A stretch of 64,000 nucleotides of DNA from Imbricaverruca yamaguchii (lineage: Eukaryota; Arthropoda; Thecostraca; Neoverrucidae), in the NCBI GenBank assembly GCA_034440575.1, contig JAOTOL010001554.1, positions 496,501-560,500 on the forward strand, written 5' to 3'. Each line of letters opens with the position of its first letter. Position 1 is the first letter of the stretch. A program made the translations under genes and the position numbers. Positions 25,588-36,358 of the stretch are shown here, one piece after another. Under the pieces are notes generated by a model, which worked only from the letters and a program-made list of their open reading frames with translations, made no database searches and had not been told where the DNA came from.

Positions 25588-25803
25588 TCAATGGGCGGTG
25601 CCGACGAGCTCCACGTCCGACTGGTCTCTGCCCGGCATCTGGCGCACGTCGAACGCCGAGATCATCACGTTGGTCACGGTGATTCCGAACGCAAACGACA
25701 GCGACGTGTAGTTGATGACGGTCGCCGAGCGCGCGAACTCCTCACGATCCAGACGGCAATCCCGCAGCAAATTCAAACTCAACGACAGGATGCCGATCAG
25801 CAC
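25588..25803 (-). CDS. NINJ: Ninjurin, candidate alternative terminal exon A
   Basis: The acceptor CCATTGCAG precedes base 25803. The exon is phase 0 and encodes 71 residues to a TGA at 25588: VLIGILSLSLNLLRDCRLD, a charged linker, then TSLSFAFGITVTNVMISAFD and a polar tail VRQMPGRDQSDVELVGTAH. Like exon C, it completes the first membrane helix and supplies the second, ending in the NVMISAFD version of the family's 'NIFITAFG' block. It is the nearest terminal exon to shared exon 2 (intron about 3.6 kb). Spliced to 31097-31138 and 29430-29606 it would give a 144-residue protein, close to the usual ninjurin length of about 150. A minus-strand AATAAA near 25038 could serve as poly(A) signal. Confidence 0.82.
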   Translation of the reverse strand: MLIGILSLSLNLLRDCRLDREEFARSATVINYTSLSFAFGITVTNVMISAFDVRQMPGRDQSDVELVGTAH

Positions 25804-26451
25804 CTGCAATGGACGACGTCACGCCGTTAGGTGGCAGGTCGATCGCGTCCGGCGCGGATGGCGCTGCGGTCGCACCAGGCACAGATGGCGCTGCTGTTGC
25901 GTGCTTGATGCCGACGCAGGGCGCCCCGAGCCCTGTGTCAGCGCCGGCGAGTGCGGTGTCCGGCTGATGGCTGTCGTTGCGCCAGGGTGCGCCGTCACGC
26001 GCGCCCGAGAACAACTTTCGTCGGCCGTGAGATCGCACAGCGGCCCGTGTCGGCTGTGGGTAGAGTGCCATTGATTGCGGCGACCGGTGGGATTGGTGTG
26101 CCAACGGTTGGCACGCGCAAACACAACCGTCTCTGCTAAAACACTGCCACGTAACAAACTATGCGGCGAGGCGTGAAGTAGTGGCACACACACCGTGATC
26201 CTTGGCTATTCCACTTGCTGACAATGCTGTGATAACCTTATCAGAGCAGCATTTGACCAGCATTAGCTAAGCCAGATCATCATTACTATCTGAGCCAAAG
26301 CAGCATCGTATTTAATCCCCAAGCATTGTACTATTACGAATGAAGTGTAACCTTTCGGACGCTACAGACGCCTCGTAGTGTCTCTCGCCACTCGCCACTC
26401 GCCACTCGCTACTCGGCAGTAGTCGACCGGATGGAAATCGTGCTTCACAGT

Positions 26452-26645
26452 GTCAGCGTTAGCTCAGTCGGCAGGGTATTGGAGCCTCCATCGCGAGATC
26501 GTGCGTTCGAATCCCGCAGCCGGCGGGGGTGCAGCGAGTCAGCCGCAACCAATCGGCGCGAGAGGTTGGCGACACTATATGACCGAGCAGTTGAATGCAT
26601 CGTACAAGGAGCCTAACATTCTTCTTCGATGACCCCCCGGATCCC
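26452..26645 (+). mobile_element. tRNA-derived SINE, family 1, copy 1
   Basis: A tRNA-like head (GCGTTAGCTCAGTCGGCAGG; B box GTTCGAATCCC) is followed by a body and tail (CAGTTGAATGCATCGTACAA, GGAGCCTAACATTCTTCTT). It matches the copy at 47466-47640. The D-arm and T-arm are intact, but the extra body shows this is a SINE and not a tRNA gene. Confidence 0.75.
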
Positions 26646-26699
26646 GCTCCCAGGGGCCGGGGGATAGCGTCGTTCAACCATGCGGCAAGAGCACTGCTG

Positions 26700-28200
26700 G
26701 CTATCCTCTCTGCCAGCCGTACTGCGCTTCGGCAGACTAGCAGCTAGCTAGCAGGGTCCGGCTGGTCGGCGAGGCAGCCTCCCTGCCGGACCGAACGACA
26801 CACAAAGCTGCGCCGACCGATCTCGGCTGGCCAACAGCTATGCCGTCAGCTGGCGACCGTGCAGTCAGCTGATCCACGGCTGTGGCGGTGTACCTCAGAG
26901 CCGGTGTTGCCGGCAAGCCGGACCGGATCGTCCAGTTGACTTTTCCGGATCGTTCAGACGAACGTGTGAGTTCACGCAGCGGTTTGTGCCTAGTTGGACG
27001 CTGTCGTTGAGTCGTCCACAGCATGGCGCGCTGCATCGCGCATCCTCCACATGATTTGGGTGCTACGGCAGAGTGCCAAGGAAATCAGGTTCACAAGCGG
27101 AAGCGGACGATTACCGCGAATGGTGACGTTTCCAATCACGCAATTTGAGACATGTTTGGAGAAGGTAGTATTGTAGCAAGTGCGTAGGATATTGCAAGCT
27201 GAACGGAGATGTTGGCCTTCCAACTGCAAAGCCTACAACACCACAGTTTCTACCACCGAATGGGCTGATGTCGGTCCGGGCTGTGCCAAATGCGAGAACA
27301 GCACGTTGAAGGTCAGAGTAGAACCAATGCTTTCGACCACCACACGGTACTCATGCCAACGCACACTCCCAGGAATGCTACTCAGTCACCGAAGTTAGCA
27401 TATGTTGACGATGATTTTTATGTCGTACCATCTGGACGTTGGGTGAACGATGGTATCGAGTGCGTGTGCCAGGCTCCGTTCGTCCCTCAGACGCCTCGTC
27501 ACCTTGGCCTACGTCAGTGCTGGGTGTAACAGGACATTCAGGCTTTCAGCTACCTCCTGCAGGAAGTATTGAGAACGAAACTGGTCCAAACATGAACCCT
27601 GTTCTTTCAAATATGATCCCAACAGCTTATTTTGTAACCCATTTTAGCATAAAATAAGTTATATCTTTTATTTTCAGTGGTCTAACATTGCTGTTCTTTT
27701 TTGCGTTGTTCTTCCCCAATAACTTCACATTTCACTACCTATTTCACAACAGTCAGCAACATTTGCCAGTTCATGGAATTCCGGTACACTTGTGCCGAAA
27801 CACAATGACTGCGATATCTTTGGCTGGAGAAGGACACTTTGGTAGACGGAGTGGCAGCCATTTATAGACAAGGAATCGATTACATTGTCCGAGGTGCCAT
27901 CACTTTAATTACATCACAGCCTCTTCGAATTTCCCCCAAAGCATTATAGTATATCCCTCAACCGAGTCGGTTTTGTCACTATACACAAACATAAGGCTTG
28001 CTATCCGTGACTTCTCTATTCTATTTTCTATCTTGGGATACGGCAGCAAAATACTGTCACAGTGAGTGCGCTGCATCAGTGCAGTGGGTGAGTGAACATT
28101 CGGCATGCGTCTTCAGCTAGTTCTGGCCTGGTGCGGTTAGTGCAGGCTATACTTATGTGCGAAGCATATATTCATAGCTGTCCAGACTTGCGAGCGGTGC
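26700..28200. other. Intronic sequence without recognised features
   Basis: Short open frames only. A GC-rich part (26740-26970) contains no recognised motif. I see no exon with ninjurin phase or sequence here. Confidence 0.4.
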
Positions 28201-28207
28201 CGCACGG

Positions 28208-28733
28208 CTTCCGCTCATCCCTCGCCTCCCGCCGCTCGTCCCTCGCCTCCCGCCGCTCGTCCCTCGCCTCCCGCCGCTCGTCCCTCGCCTCCCGCCGCTC
28301 GTCCCTCGCCACCCGCCGCTCGTCCCTCGCCTCCCGCCGCTCGTCCCTCGCCTCCCGCCGCTCGTCCCTCGCCTCCCGCCGCTCGTCCCTCGCCTCCCGC
28401 CGCTCGTCCCTCGCCTCCCGCCGCTCGTCCCTCGCCTCCCGCCGCTCGTCCCTCGCCTCCCGCCGCTCGTCCCTCGCCTCCCGCCGCTCGTCCCTCGCCA
28501 CCCGCCGCTCGTCCCTCGCCTCCCGCCGCTCGTCTCTCGCCACCTGCCGCTCGTCCCTCGCCTCCCGCCGCTCGTCTCTCGCCACCTGCCGCTCGTCCCT
28601 CCCCTCCCGCCGTCCATCTCTCGCCACCCGCCGCTCGTCCCTCGCCACCCGCCGCTCGTCCCTCGCCACCCGCCGCTCGTCCCTCGCCACCCGCCGCTTG
28701 TCCCTTGCCACCCTTGCCACCCTTCCCTTGCCA
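28208..28733. repeat. 21-bp minisatellite in ninjurin intron
   Basis: About 25 copies of CTCGCCTCCCGCCGCTCGTC+C (21 bp) with C(T/A)CC and CTC(G/C) variants. As 21 is divisible by three, long Arg/Ser-rich frames exist on both strands. It lies in the intron between shared exon 2 and terminal exon A. Confidence 0.93.
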
Positions 28734-29429
28734 TAGGTATTTTCTCCCTGTCACTAATATAGCCCTTCCTAAATTAGGAATATCAAAGCAAATGATCAAG
28801 GTGCAGTCATAAGTACCTACAACATTGCTCAAATTTGAGTCTGAAAGACATCAAAGACATTTTAATGACGCCAATCTCATAACAAATTTCGACATCCTAC
28901 TGTGCTCTTTTGGAGATTTCCCACCTAACGAAAAAAAACCAGTATTTTAACCATATCCCAGCCTGTCCATTTCTCAGCTTCTTTTTGTCACAGCCTGTGG
29001 GTATGGAGTTGCCAACTCCATATCCACGGGATGTGCATACCCACGCCGGTGTTGAGCGGGTCTCAGCTACTTCACTAGGCCTGGCGATCCGTTCCAACCT
29101 GACACTGCCCACCCCTGCCATAGTCGGCACAGCCCAACTCTCACCATTGCGAATGTTATTAGTAGAGATGTCCCGAGTCTACGGAGATTGTTTAATGGTA
29201 CGCTTGCATAGCCTCCAGGATGCATGCATTTCGAGGTGGTGCTGTTACATGCATGCCCACAAACCTAAGTGTTGAATTTGCAAACGCTGGGTGGTGCTCG
29301 GCCACACTTACGTGGACGTGGTGCTCAAGCACCATCGGTTCCCTGACGCTCCACCATTGATAACTGATCAGACTGGAGTTGGACACGCGTCGGGCACAGG
29401 CCCGAGCCCTGCAGCACGTCAGCACTCAC

Positions 29430-29606
29430 CTGTAGGAAGATGCTGACGGCGATCAGGGTGACCATGAGCGTGTAGAACTCATGCTGCTCGCCCACTTGAA
29501 GCACGTAGCGCAGCTGCGAGGCATTGGCCGTGAGCAGGGCCACATCCAGCATGCCCTGCGCGATTGTCTTCTTGGTGGCGTACCGGTTCGGGTCGAGCGT
29601 CTTCCT
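29430..29606 (-). CDS. NINJ: Ninjurin, shared exon 2
   Basis: Exactly 59 codons lie between acceptor GCCGTGTAG (just before 29606) and donor GTGAGTG (just after 29430), phase 0 at both ends. It reads RKTLDPNRYATKKTIAQGML, then DVALLTANASQLRYVLQVGE and QHEFYTLMVTLIAVSIFLQ. This is unmistakably ninjurin: the family consensus is 'NVNHYA-KKS-AESMLDIALLMANASQLK', followed by the first membrane helix. The first part forms the amphipathic helices that, in NINJ1, insert in the membrane and line oligomers. The exon ends in the middle of the first transmembrane helix, so whichever terminal exon follows finishes that helix. Neighbouring minus-strand exons at 31097 (upstream) and 25803, 20677 and 19062 (downstream) all fit its phase. 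Confidence 0.93.
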
Positions 29607-29691
29607 CTACACGGCGAGAGGGCGGCGTTAGTGACGCCGCACCGCGCGCGCTCTCAAGTGACGCAACACCGTCGAGTTGACGATGTCGCCG

Positions 29692-29973
29692 ACCTCACCT
29701 CGGCGACCTCACCTCGGCGACTTCACCTCGGCGACCTCACCTCGGCGACCTCACCTCGGCGACCTCACCTCGGCGACTTCACCTCGGCGACCTCACCTCG
29801 GCGACTTCACCTCGGCGACCTCGCCTCGGCGACTTCACCTCAACGAATTCACCTCGGCGACCTCACCTCGGCGACCTCACCTCGGCGACCTCACCTCGGC
29901 GACCTCACCTCGGCGACCTCACCTCGGCGACCTCATCTCGGCGACTTCACCTCGGCGACTTCACCTCGGCCGT
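29692..29973. repeat. 14-bp minisatellite just upstream of ninjurin exon 2
   Basis: About 20 copies of TCGGCGACCTCACC, with CTT/CTC variants. Read in the direction of the ninjurin transcript, each unit is GGTGAGGTCGCCGA. The array therefore repeats CGAG|GTGAGG, which resembles a 5' splice site, some 90-370 bases before the exon 2 acceptor. Confidence 0.92.
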
Positions 29974-30129
29974 CAGAAGTGGTTACGTTCAATACAAAAT
30001 TCCACGTCGTCAAGGTTATTAAAGTCATCACTAGGTCTGTGGTAATGAATGAAGAACCATGTCTTGTCCATTTGGAAACTTTTTCCTCGAGTGGAGTGAC
30101 CACTTCCGAGCGCTGGTGGGTGTTTTGCA

Positions 30130-30345
30130 AGGCCAATATGTCAGTGTGTCAGCAGATTACTGTGTTGATGCGTCGGTGCTAGTATGTGTTAATATGTCAG
30201 TATCAGGGTGTCAGTATACTAGCGCTTTATTAGTGTGTCAGTACATCAATGTGTCAGTATGCTACTGTGTTCTATATCGGTGTGTCAGCGTGTTCATGTG
30301 TCGGTGTGTGTGTGTCAGTTTCAGTGTATCTATAAGCTTGAGTGT
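30130..30345. repeat. Degenerate GTGTCAGTAT-type short repeat
   Basis: Irregular recurrence of TGTCAGTAT/GTGTCAG words every 12-20 bases in ninjurin intron 1. No other content was seen. Confidence 0.65.
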
Positions 30346-30589
30346 CTGCCAATGGGGGATGGGAAGGCGTTACCAAGAGTCCGGCATTCTTCATGCTGCT
30401 AGTTAGTAGAGTATGGAAGGGAGTAAGGAAAGTGAGAGATTAAGTGAAGCCAGTGAGACCGAGTCGTATCGTATCGGGCAGGCCGACTCCGATAACATGG
30501 GAGGGGAATTTCGGCAAGATTGGGTAATGTAGGTAAAGTCGGGTCCATGAGCATGCATCTGACCAGCTAACGCAGCCAGGCCACTGGGC

Positions 30590-31085
30590 CGAGTCACAGT
30601 GTCATACAGGTCACTGAGGCCGGTTGAGTTCAGTGAGACTGAGTCAGGCTTGGATCACATCACTCCACAGGATGAGGTCAGTGAAGCTGGAAAAGGTCAT
30701 TGAGGTCAGGCCGGCGGTCGGGGTCAGGTCAACGCTGCCTGGTCAAACAAGTGGGGTCAAATTGCATCAGATCAGCGATCCTGGGTCAGGCAATTGAAGA
30801 TCGGTTGGATTTGTGATACTGAGTCGGATCAGTCAGTCGGGTCAGGTCAGGTCAAACTAGGTCAGATCAGTGAACTTAGATCAGATCAGGCCAGGTAAAT
30901 GTGATCCAGATGAGGAATACAAGATCAATGGGGCCAGTTCAGGTCAGGTCAGATCGGTAACATTAGATAGTGAGTTCAGGTCAGACTAGATTAGATCATG
31001 GAGCCGAGACTAGGTCAGATCAGGTCAGTGTGGTTAGAATAGGACAGGTTCGATCAGTGAGATCAGGTCAGGTCAGGCCAGGTAC
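30590..31085. repeat. AGGTCA-rich degenerate repeat in ninjurin intron 1
   Basis: A run of CAGGTCAGGTCAGATCAGTG-like words with variable spacing ends about 6 bases from the first-exon donor. AGGTCA is the classic nuclear-receptor half-site. On the transcript strand the same words read TGACCTGACC and CTGAC. The sequence alone cannot show whether it binds receptors or is a simple repeat. Confidence 0.75.
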
Positions 31086-31096
31086 GCAAAACTCAC

Positions 31097-31138
31097 CGGA
31101 GCGACATAGTCGACGTCTGTCACCATGTTAGCCGCCAT
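31097..31138 (-). CDS. NINJ: Ninjurin, first coding exon
   Basis: The ATG at 31138 sits in an almost ideal Kozak context (GCCGCCGCCATGGCG). The exon codes for only 14 residues, MAANMVTDVDYVAP, before a perfect donor (CCG|GTGAGT) in phase 0. It is the only exon found that precedes shared exon 2 at the correct phase within a short distance (intron about 1.5 kb). The surrounding 31100-31570 is strongly CpG-rich, as expected for a promoter/5' UTR. An N-terminus of 14 residues is shorter than in vertebrate ninjurins, where about 40 residues precede the amphipathic helix, so other start exons may exist. The frame is also open upstream of this ATG, with no support for translation. Confidence 0.6.
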
Positions 31139-31580
31139 GGCGGCGGCCGACGTGACCTCTGACGGCTGGCCGGTCGTCACTGGCGCCCACTGTCGGCTGC
31201 GACAGGGTGCAGCGGCGCGGCACGGTCTGACCCCGGGGCAGACCGTGTCCTCTCCAATCTGCAAGCGCGCGCTTGCGCCTCGACCGCGAAGGTCAGCGCC
31301 TGACCGACCGCGCCACTTTGAGCTCACAGGAGACCGCACTCTCCGGGAGGAGGGGGGGGGGGGTGGCAGGCGTGGTGGAGACTCGGGGGACCACACCGAC
31401 GGTGTCGACGCTAAGGTCGTCGACAACGACGACGGCCTGGTGTTGGGGCCGACACGCGGCAGTGAATGGCACGCCGGGAGCGGCTCCACTCAGGCACGCG
31501 CTCATCGATCGGTGGTTCCTGGAAGCCGCGCCGGACGACGCATGCCACATCGCCAATCAATCGTGACGTCACAGAGGTGC
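31139..31580 (-). promoter_or_regulatory. CpG-rich region, probable ninjurin 5' UTR/promoter
   Basis: GC- and CpG-rich sequence lies immediately upstream of the ninjurin start on the minus strand, including a G-run at 31351-31362. The open frames through it, on both strands, are explained by composition. No TATA box is evident near a definable start. Confidence 0.4.
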
Positions 31581-32424
31581 TGGCCCAACAGGGAAATGGA
31601 GGGGTGTGCGCTCGATCGATAGTTCCATCGACCCGTGTCTCTCCTACCCTTCTCCACCACAACCTGACTCATAAAGGTGGCATGCATTCATCACGCTATC
31701 GTTGTCTCATGCTACTTGACACACGCTCAGTACAAGACGCCCGGTCTCTCGAGAATAAGTTCTGCTTATTTTGCTCTATCGAGCTTTGAATACTCTGGAA
31801 ATTGTGTGCTGGAAGCAGGGCCGGTGCCAGCAATTTTGTTAGCTAGGAAGCAATCTTGATCACATTCCTGCTGGAGTTGGGGGCTTCCCGATGATTCATC
31901 GAATTAGGAATCTTAATCGTCACCCCCCTGTTGATTGTCATTGCATTGTACTCCTGAGATATCGATACATATCTTCAGTAACGTACATTGTTGTTGCATT
32001 TTTTTCTTGACACCTACATCTATATTTCTGTTCTATTTCAGATTACAAACGAGGCGGCTTTGTGAGATGCATAGGTACTATTCGACAGGGGTGTTGTCAG
32101 AGAACAGAGGATGGGAACAGCTGCCCAGTTCAGTCGCCCTTTGGCATTTTGTGTTGTTGTTTATGGTACATTTGTTGCACCTTTTCGCAACGTACGCTCT
32201 CTTCAAGGTAGCCCCCTTTTCCGTCTCTGGGGCCATATCTTTCGCTCCAGCACCTCCTCTTTCAAGTTAGGGGCCTCGTGTACCGAGTTTGGGGATCTGG
32301 TCTCATTTCATGGTAGCCAGCTACCGCTTTGGGGCTCCCTCTTAAGTCCTGAGCTTCGTTCAGATTAAGTGCTCCCTGTATAGTATTAGCGCCATTATAT
32401 TGTTTCCTGCGGCTATTTTTTATT

Positions 32425-32690
32425 TATGGGGGGTCCAGAGTTCGCTGCGTGAACTCTGGACTACCACTCGATCCGTTAATTCCCGTTCACCGGCAGCATC
32501 TCGACCGAGGCTAATGCACAGACACTGCCGCTTCAGTGCAACGTCACTGACCTTACCGGACCAGTTGTCAATTCACGCTGCCAGTCGGCAGCCGGGCGAG
32601 CGAGTGTAGCGACCACACCCTGTATTGTCAGGACAGGCAGGACCAACATAGGCCAGCGCTCAAACCAGCTTCAACCAGCAGCAGCGACAT
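32425..32690 (-). mobile_element. tRNA-derived SINE, family 2, minus-strand copy with a hairpin
   Basis: Shares with the 47995-48296 copy the ordered words GATCCGTTAATTCCCGTTCA, GGACCAGTTGTCAATTCACG, TGTATTGTCAGGACAGGCAG and ATAGGCCAGCGCTC. The 3' end of the element (left side here) has been replaced by a perfect 11-bp inverted duplication (32433-32443 versus 32451-32461) absent from the other copies. Confidence 0.75.
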
Positions 32691-33422
32691 GGTCAGACAC
32701 AACGCCGCCAGTCTGATGAGGACCGTTTTCTGTCGGCAGATTCACATCCGGCCGCGCCCGGCACCAGAGCTGAAATAAGTACCAATACGGCAACGTACGA
32801 CGGTGGAAGTCTACCACTGCGGGCCATTCTTCCCTGGTGGAAACTCGTCCCCGGAGACTAGGAACAAACGATCTGCTGGCTTGATTCGAGCTTCGGAAAA
32901 AAATATTATTTACGATTTCTCGAAAGAGTAAAACCGGTGGAATTCCTCGAAATAAGATGAATCGCCCAAAATAAATTGCTATTTGCACCCCATCAATCCC
33001 ATTTCCCCCAAAGACACACATGAAGTTTTTTTTGCATGTAAAGGAGTTCCTGAACGTCGTACAAAAATCTTCGACAGCGACAACTTTCCACCGGAAATAG
33101 CCTATGGTGGAAATTGGTGCGAAGGCCTTTGACCGACACACAGACGCTAGAATGTCAAAACTGTGCCGGCCGGATGCACATGATTTTTTGCGTTTCTGGT
33201 AAGTCGTGAAAACGACATTTCCATTCGCATTTAATCTGTTTAAAGCCATAACTTCAAAATGTAGAGGCTGGTGTAATGCGGACCGGCACCCGCACCAGCC
33301 ATTGGCCGTCGTTTCGAGCATATTATCTACACCCCGAGGGCAGAAGCCACACCCGAACTCCGGCTGCGTGACAGTGTGAACGCTCGTAGTCATGTACATC
33401 ACGTGCCAGGCATGGGGCATGA

Positions 33423-33668
33423 CCGCGCGACTCCAGTCTTCAGCAGAACGCCACACAGCACACCCGGCTATCAACTGCTGGGGGTCAGCGAGTCGGGGTA
33501 TAACCGCGCGACTCCAGTCTTCAGCAGAACGCCACACAGCACACCCGGCTATCAACTGCTGGGGGTCAGCGAGTCGGGATATAACCGCGCGACTCCAGTC
33601 TGCAGCAGAACGCCACACAGCACACGCGGCTATGAACTGCTGGGGGCCAGCGAGTCGGCCAGCAGAGT
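33423..33668. repeat. 81-bp tandem repeat, three copies
   Basis: Units begin CCGCGCGACTCCAGTCTTCA at 33423, 33504 and 33585. The first two are almost identical and the third is more diverged. At 81 bp (27 codons) the frame stays open, producing on the minus strand the repeated peptide phrase RLADPQQLIAGCAVWRSAED inside a 335-codon frame (33678-32671). The rest of that frame is unrecognised and AT-rich, so I do not call it a gene. Confidence 0.9.
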
Positions 33669-33739
33669 CGGCCTGCAACAGTGCAGTACGCTGCAGGAAT
33701 GCACAGGGAATGCGATAGACTTCATGGTGAATTCATAGC

Positions 33740-35170
33740 TTAATCAAATATTTATATAACTGATCAATGCATAATATGCATGGGCGTCTACTCCTATTGC
33801 CTTTATACCCGATAAATAATGCAGTTTTGCATACGTACGAAGTAATTTGTGGTGACATTCGGTACATCGAGTGGCGGTCTCAGCCTGTCGTGTCGAACGC
33901 GGCTCGGAAATAATACGCCACGCTTACGTTTCGCCTAAGACGGCTGGTAACTGTGTTTTAGCCTGTCGAATTCCAACTGCATGCGAATGGAACTATTACG
34001 CGGCGCCAATATTTATCAGCTTCGTGTAGAACGATCGTTTCACTTCGTATGTTATGGTAGATAAGATTGGCACGAAAGCGTCAGATTTTGCCAGTTTCGC
34101 CGCTCGCTCACAATGACCGTATTATGGCAGGGATTGATGTGCGTGCACATTTTCGCGTCAGCCTTACGAACGCTGATTGTGTTACAAACGCTCAACGCTG
34201 ATTGTGTTACGCACATTGCATGTGTCAAGCTCTATTCACCCGCAGAAAGTCGGCTCAGAGAGTGATAAGAGATGTGAATGGTTGCGAATTCTCTCAGTGG
34301 TTCTACAATACAGCACTTGTGAAATCGATAAACCTTGCACTTTGCTGACGGAACCAGGGGGAGGGCGGGGGGTGTGATCTTGCAAGGATGTGGCGCAGTT
34401 CTATAATGGCTTTCCACTAAAAATACTAAGTTGTGCTATTGACAACTTCCATGGAATGAGCACATTAGCGGCGCGTTCCGAAGTCTGCTAAAAATGCATT
34501 AGTCGGGACTTTCGCAATACAGTGCTTTCGCAGTGATTCTGGTTCTTGCATCATTGTAAGCTCAGCCGCATCCGATTTATGACCACCCCGAACGGGGGAA
34601 AAAACGGCGCCAGAAATAAAAGTTAAAAACACCTCGGAAGTTAAAATAAAGTGCCCCAAATCCAAAGAGCTCTCGAATTCAAGGGCGGTTAAGGGTAGGC
34701 CCTTTCCTTAGCAAAATCTCGGCCGCGCTACTAGTCAGACCTCCCTTGCCAAAAGCCTGAGTGCACCTCTAATTATAAGCACGATGCCCACTTTCTGAAA
34801 TCTATATGGTGGGCTCAGCTGTGTCTAAGTGGCGATCATTCACCACGAATAATGCAACAGGTCCGCTAAACACGAAAACTCTACCAATATTTGAGCATAA
34901 GTGGTAAGTCTATTCCACATGGATGATTTCTCTCACGTCAAAATCAACTGAAGAATGTTTTGCGTCAGACGTAAGGCTCAGAGCTTTGAGAGGAAGGACA
35001 TGGCGAAGGTGGGAGATTATCACGCTCATAGGTGAGGGCAGTCGCCCTCACCAACTACCTCACCAGTATAGTACCTTACCAACTCCCTCACCAGGTACCA
35101 ACGGAATGCCGTATCCCTGCTTTTCCAGCTGGCATATTCACCAGGCTTGCATGTTTACGTGAAAGGTTTT
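33740..35170. other. No gene recognised; a possible MITE fragment
   Basis: Short frames only. Around 34570-34690, GACCACCCCGAACGGGGGAA...GGGCGGTTAAGG resembles the termini of the TTAA-bounded elements at 7829 and 43049 and may be a fragment of the same kind. Confidence 0.3.
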
Positions 35171-35189
35171 TTGCCGATTGATTGATTAT

Positions 35190-36345
35190 TTTGGCTTAAG
35201 GGCATATGCCGCTTCAATGTCAAAGAACACAGCATTAAGATGCTGTTTCAGCTTAAAAGCTGCACGAATTGAGGCATCCAAAAGTAAAATATGGTCAACA
35301 TGGCTTCTGTTTCTTCGAAAACCACATTGTTCGTTTGTGAAGAAAAAAATTGTTACTTTCTAAGTACCAAGTCAACCTGACATCCACCATTTTTTCCATC
35401 AGCTTGCCTAGCGAAGATGTAAGCGATATGGGGCGGTAATGCGATGGATGTGAGCCGTTTTTCGTGGGTTTCCTAAGTGGCACAACAATTGCTTCGCGCC
35501 AAGCTCCCGGGATAGCGCCTGCTTCCCATACCCGATTAAAGGTGGCCAGCAAGGCTTCCAGCGCTTGGGGAGGAAGCCGTTTCAGCATGGCATTGTGGAT
35601 CCGATCAGGCCCCTCGGCAACAATTTGCAGGGCGCTAATGGCAAATGTGAATCAGTCAGTGTAAAGAGGTCATTGTAATCAAGTGATTGTGAAGTGGTAA
35701 AATCAATAGGATTCCTCTCACAATGCGACTTAAAACGGAAAAAATATCGATTGGTGCTTCCACCACTACTGCGTTCAGAAATAAAACGGCCCATCTCATT
35801 CGCGACATCAGACGGGTGAGTAACGTCAGCGTCCCCTACGCTCAACACGGGTAAAGGGGCTGACTGGATCTGTCCGGAAATGCGCTTGATCTGGGACCGG
35901 ATCTGTGATGTTGGTGTAAATCGATTAAGGTTTCCCATGTAAGTTCTCCAGGATACCTTCTTTGCCTCAAGGAGCGTGCGCCGAGCTTGCGCCATGGCCT
36001 TCCGGAATGCGATAAGATTTGCCGTCGTACTGTTACGGTCGAAAGCCCTGGAGGCACGTCTGCGAGCACGGATAGCATTCCGGCACTCCTCAGTCCAACA
36101 CGGCAGAGGAGCTCGGCGGGGCGCTCTGGATGTCCTATGGATGCATTTAGAGGCGGAGTCAATGATCAATGCTGCAAAACCGTCTACAGAAAGAGGTGAA
36201 CTAAGATGATTCGGAGTACCGTTACATAATTGATCTAGTACTATTTCATCAAACTGACGCCAGTTGGCCTTGCTGATGTTCCACCGCGGTGGCCTCGTTC
36301 CCAGAACAGCAGAGCAGATAAATTCCAACCAGATTGGAAAATGAT
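35190..36345 (-). pseudogene. LINE ORF2, endonuclease end, linker and start of reverse transcriptase
   Basis: This begins with DHFPIWLEF, the end of the endonuclease, directly after the SINE target duplication. A linker follows (PCWTEECRNAIRARRRASRA; KKVSWRTYMGNLNRFTPTSQ), then RT motifs AIVVPLRKPTKNGSHPSHYR and PISLTSSLGKLMEKMV. After frameshifts near 35640 and 35330 come RNRS and FFDIEAAYALKPK (RT motif A). The sequence then stops, so the FADD catalytic centre is absent. Confidence 0.78.
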
Positions 36346-36358
36346 CACTACCGAGCAG

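Noticed and set aside
28092..28832. Arg/Ser-rich or Gly/Arg-rich protein genes on both strands
   Set aside because: Translation of a 21-bp minisatellite in a ninjurin intron.
32671..33678. 335-codon minus-strand open frame as a gene
   Set aside because: Its N-terminal third is the 81-bp repeat (27 codons per unit), its C-terminal end runs into a SINE copy, and the middle has no recognisable domain.
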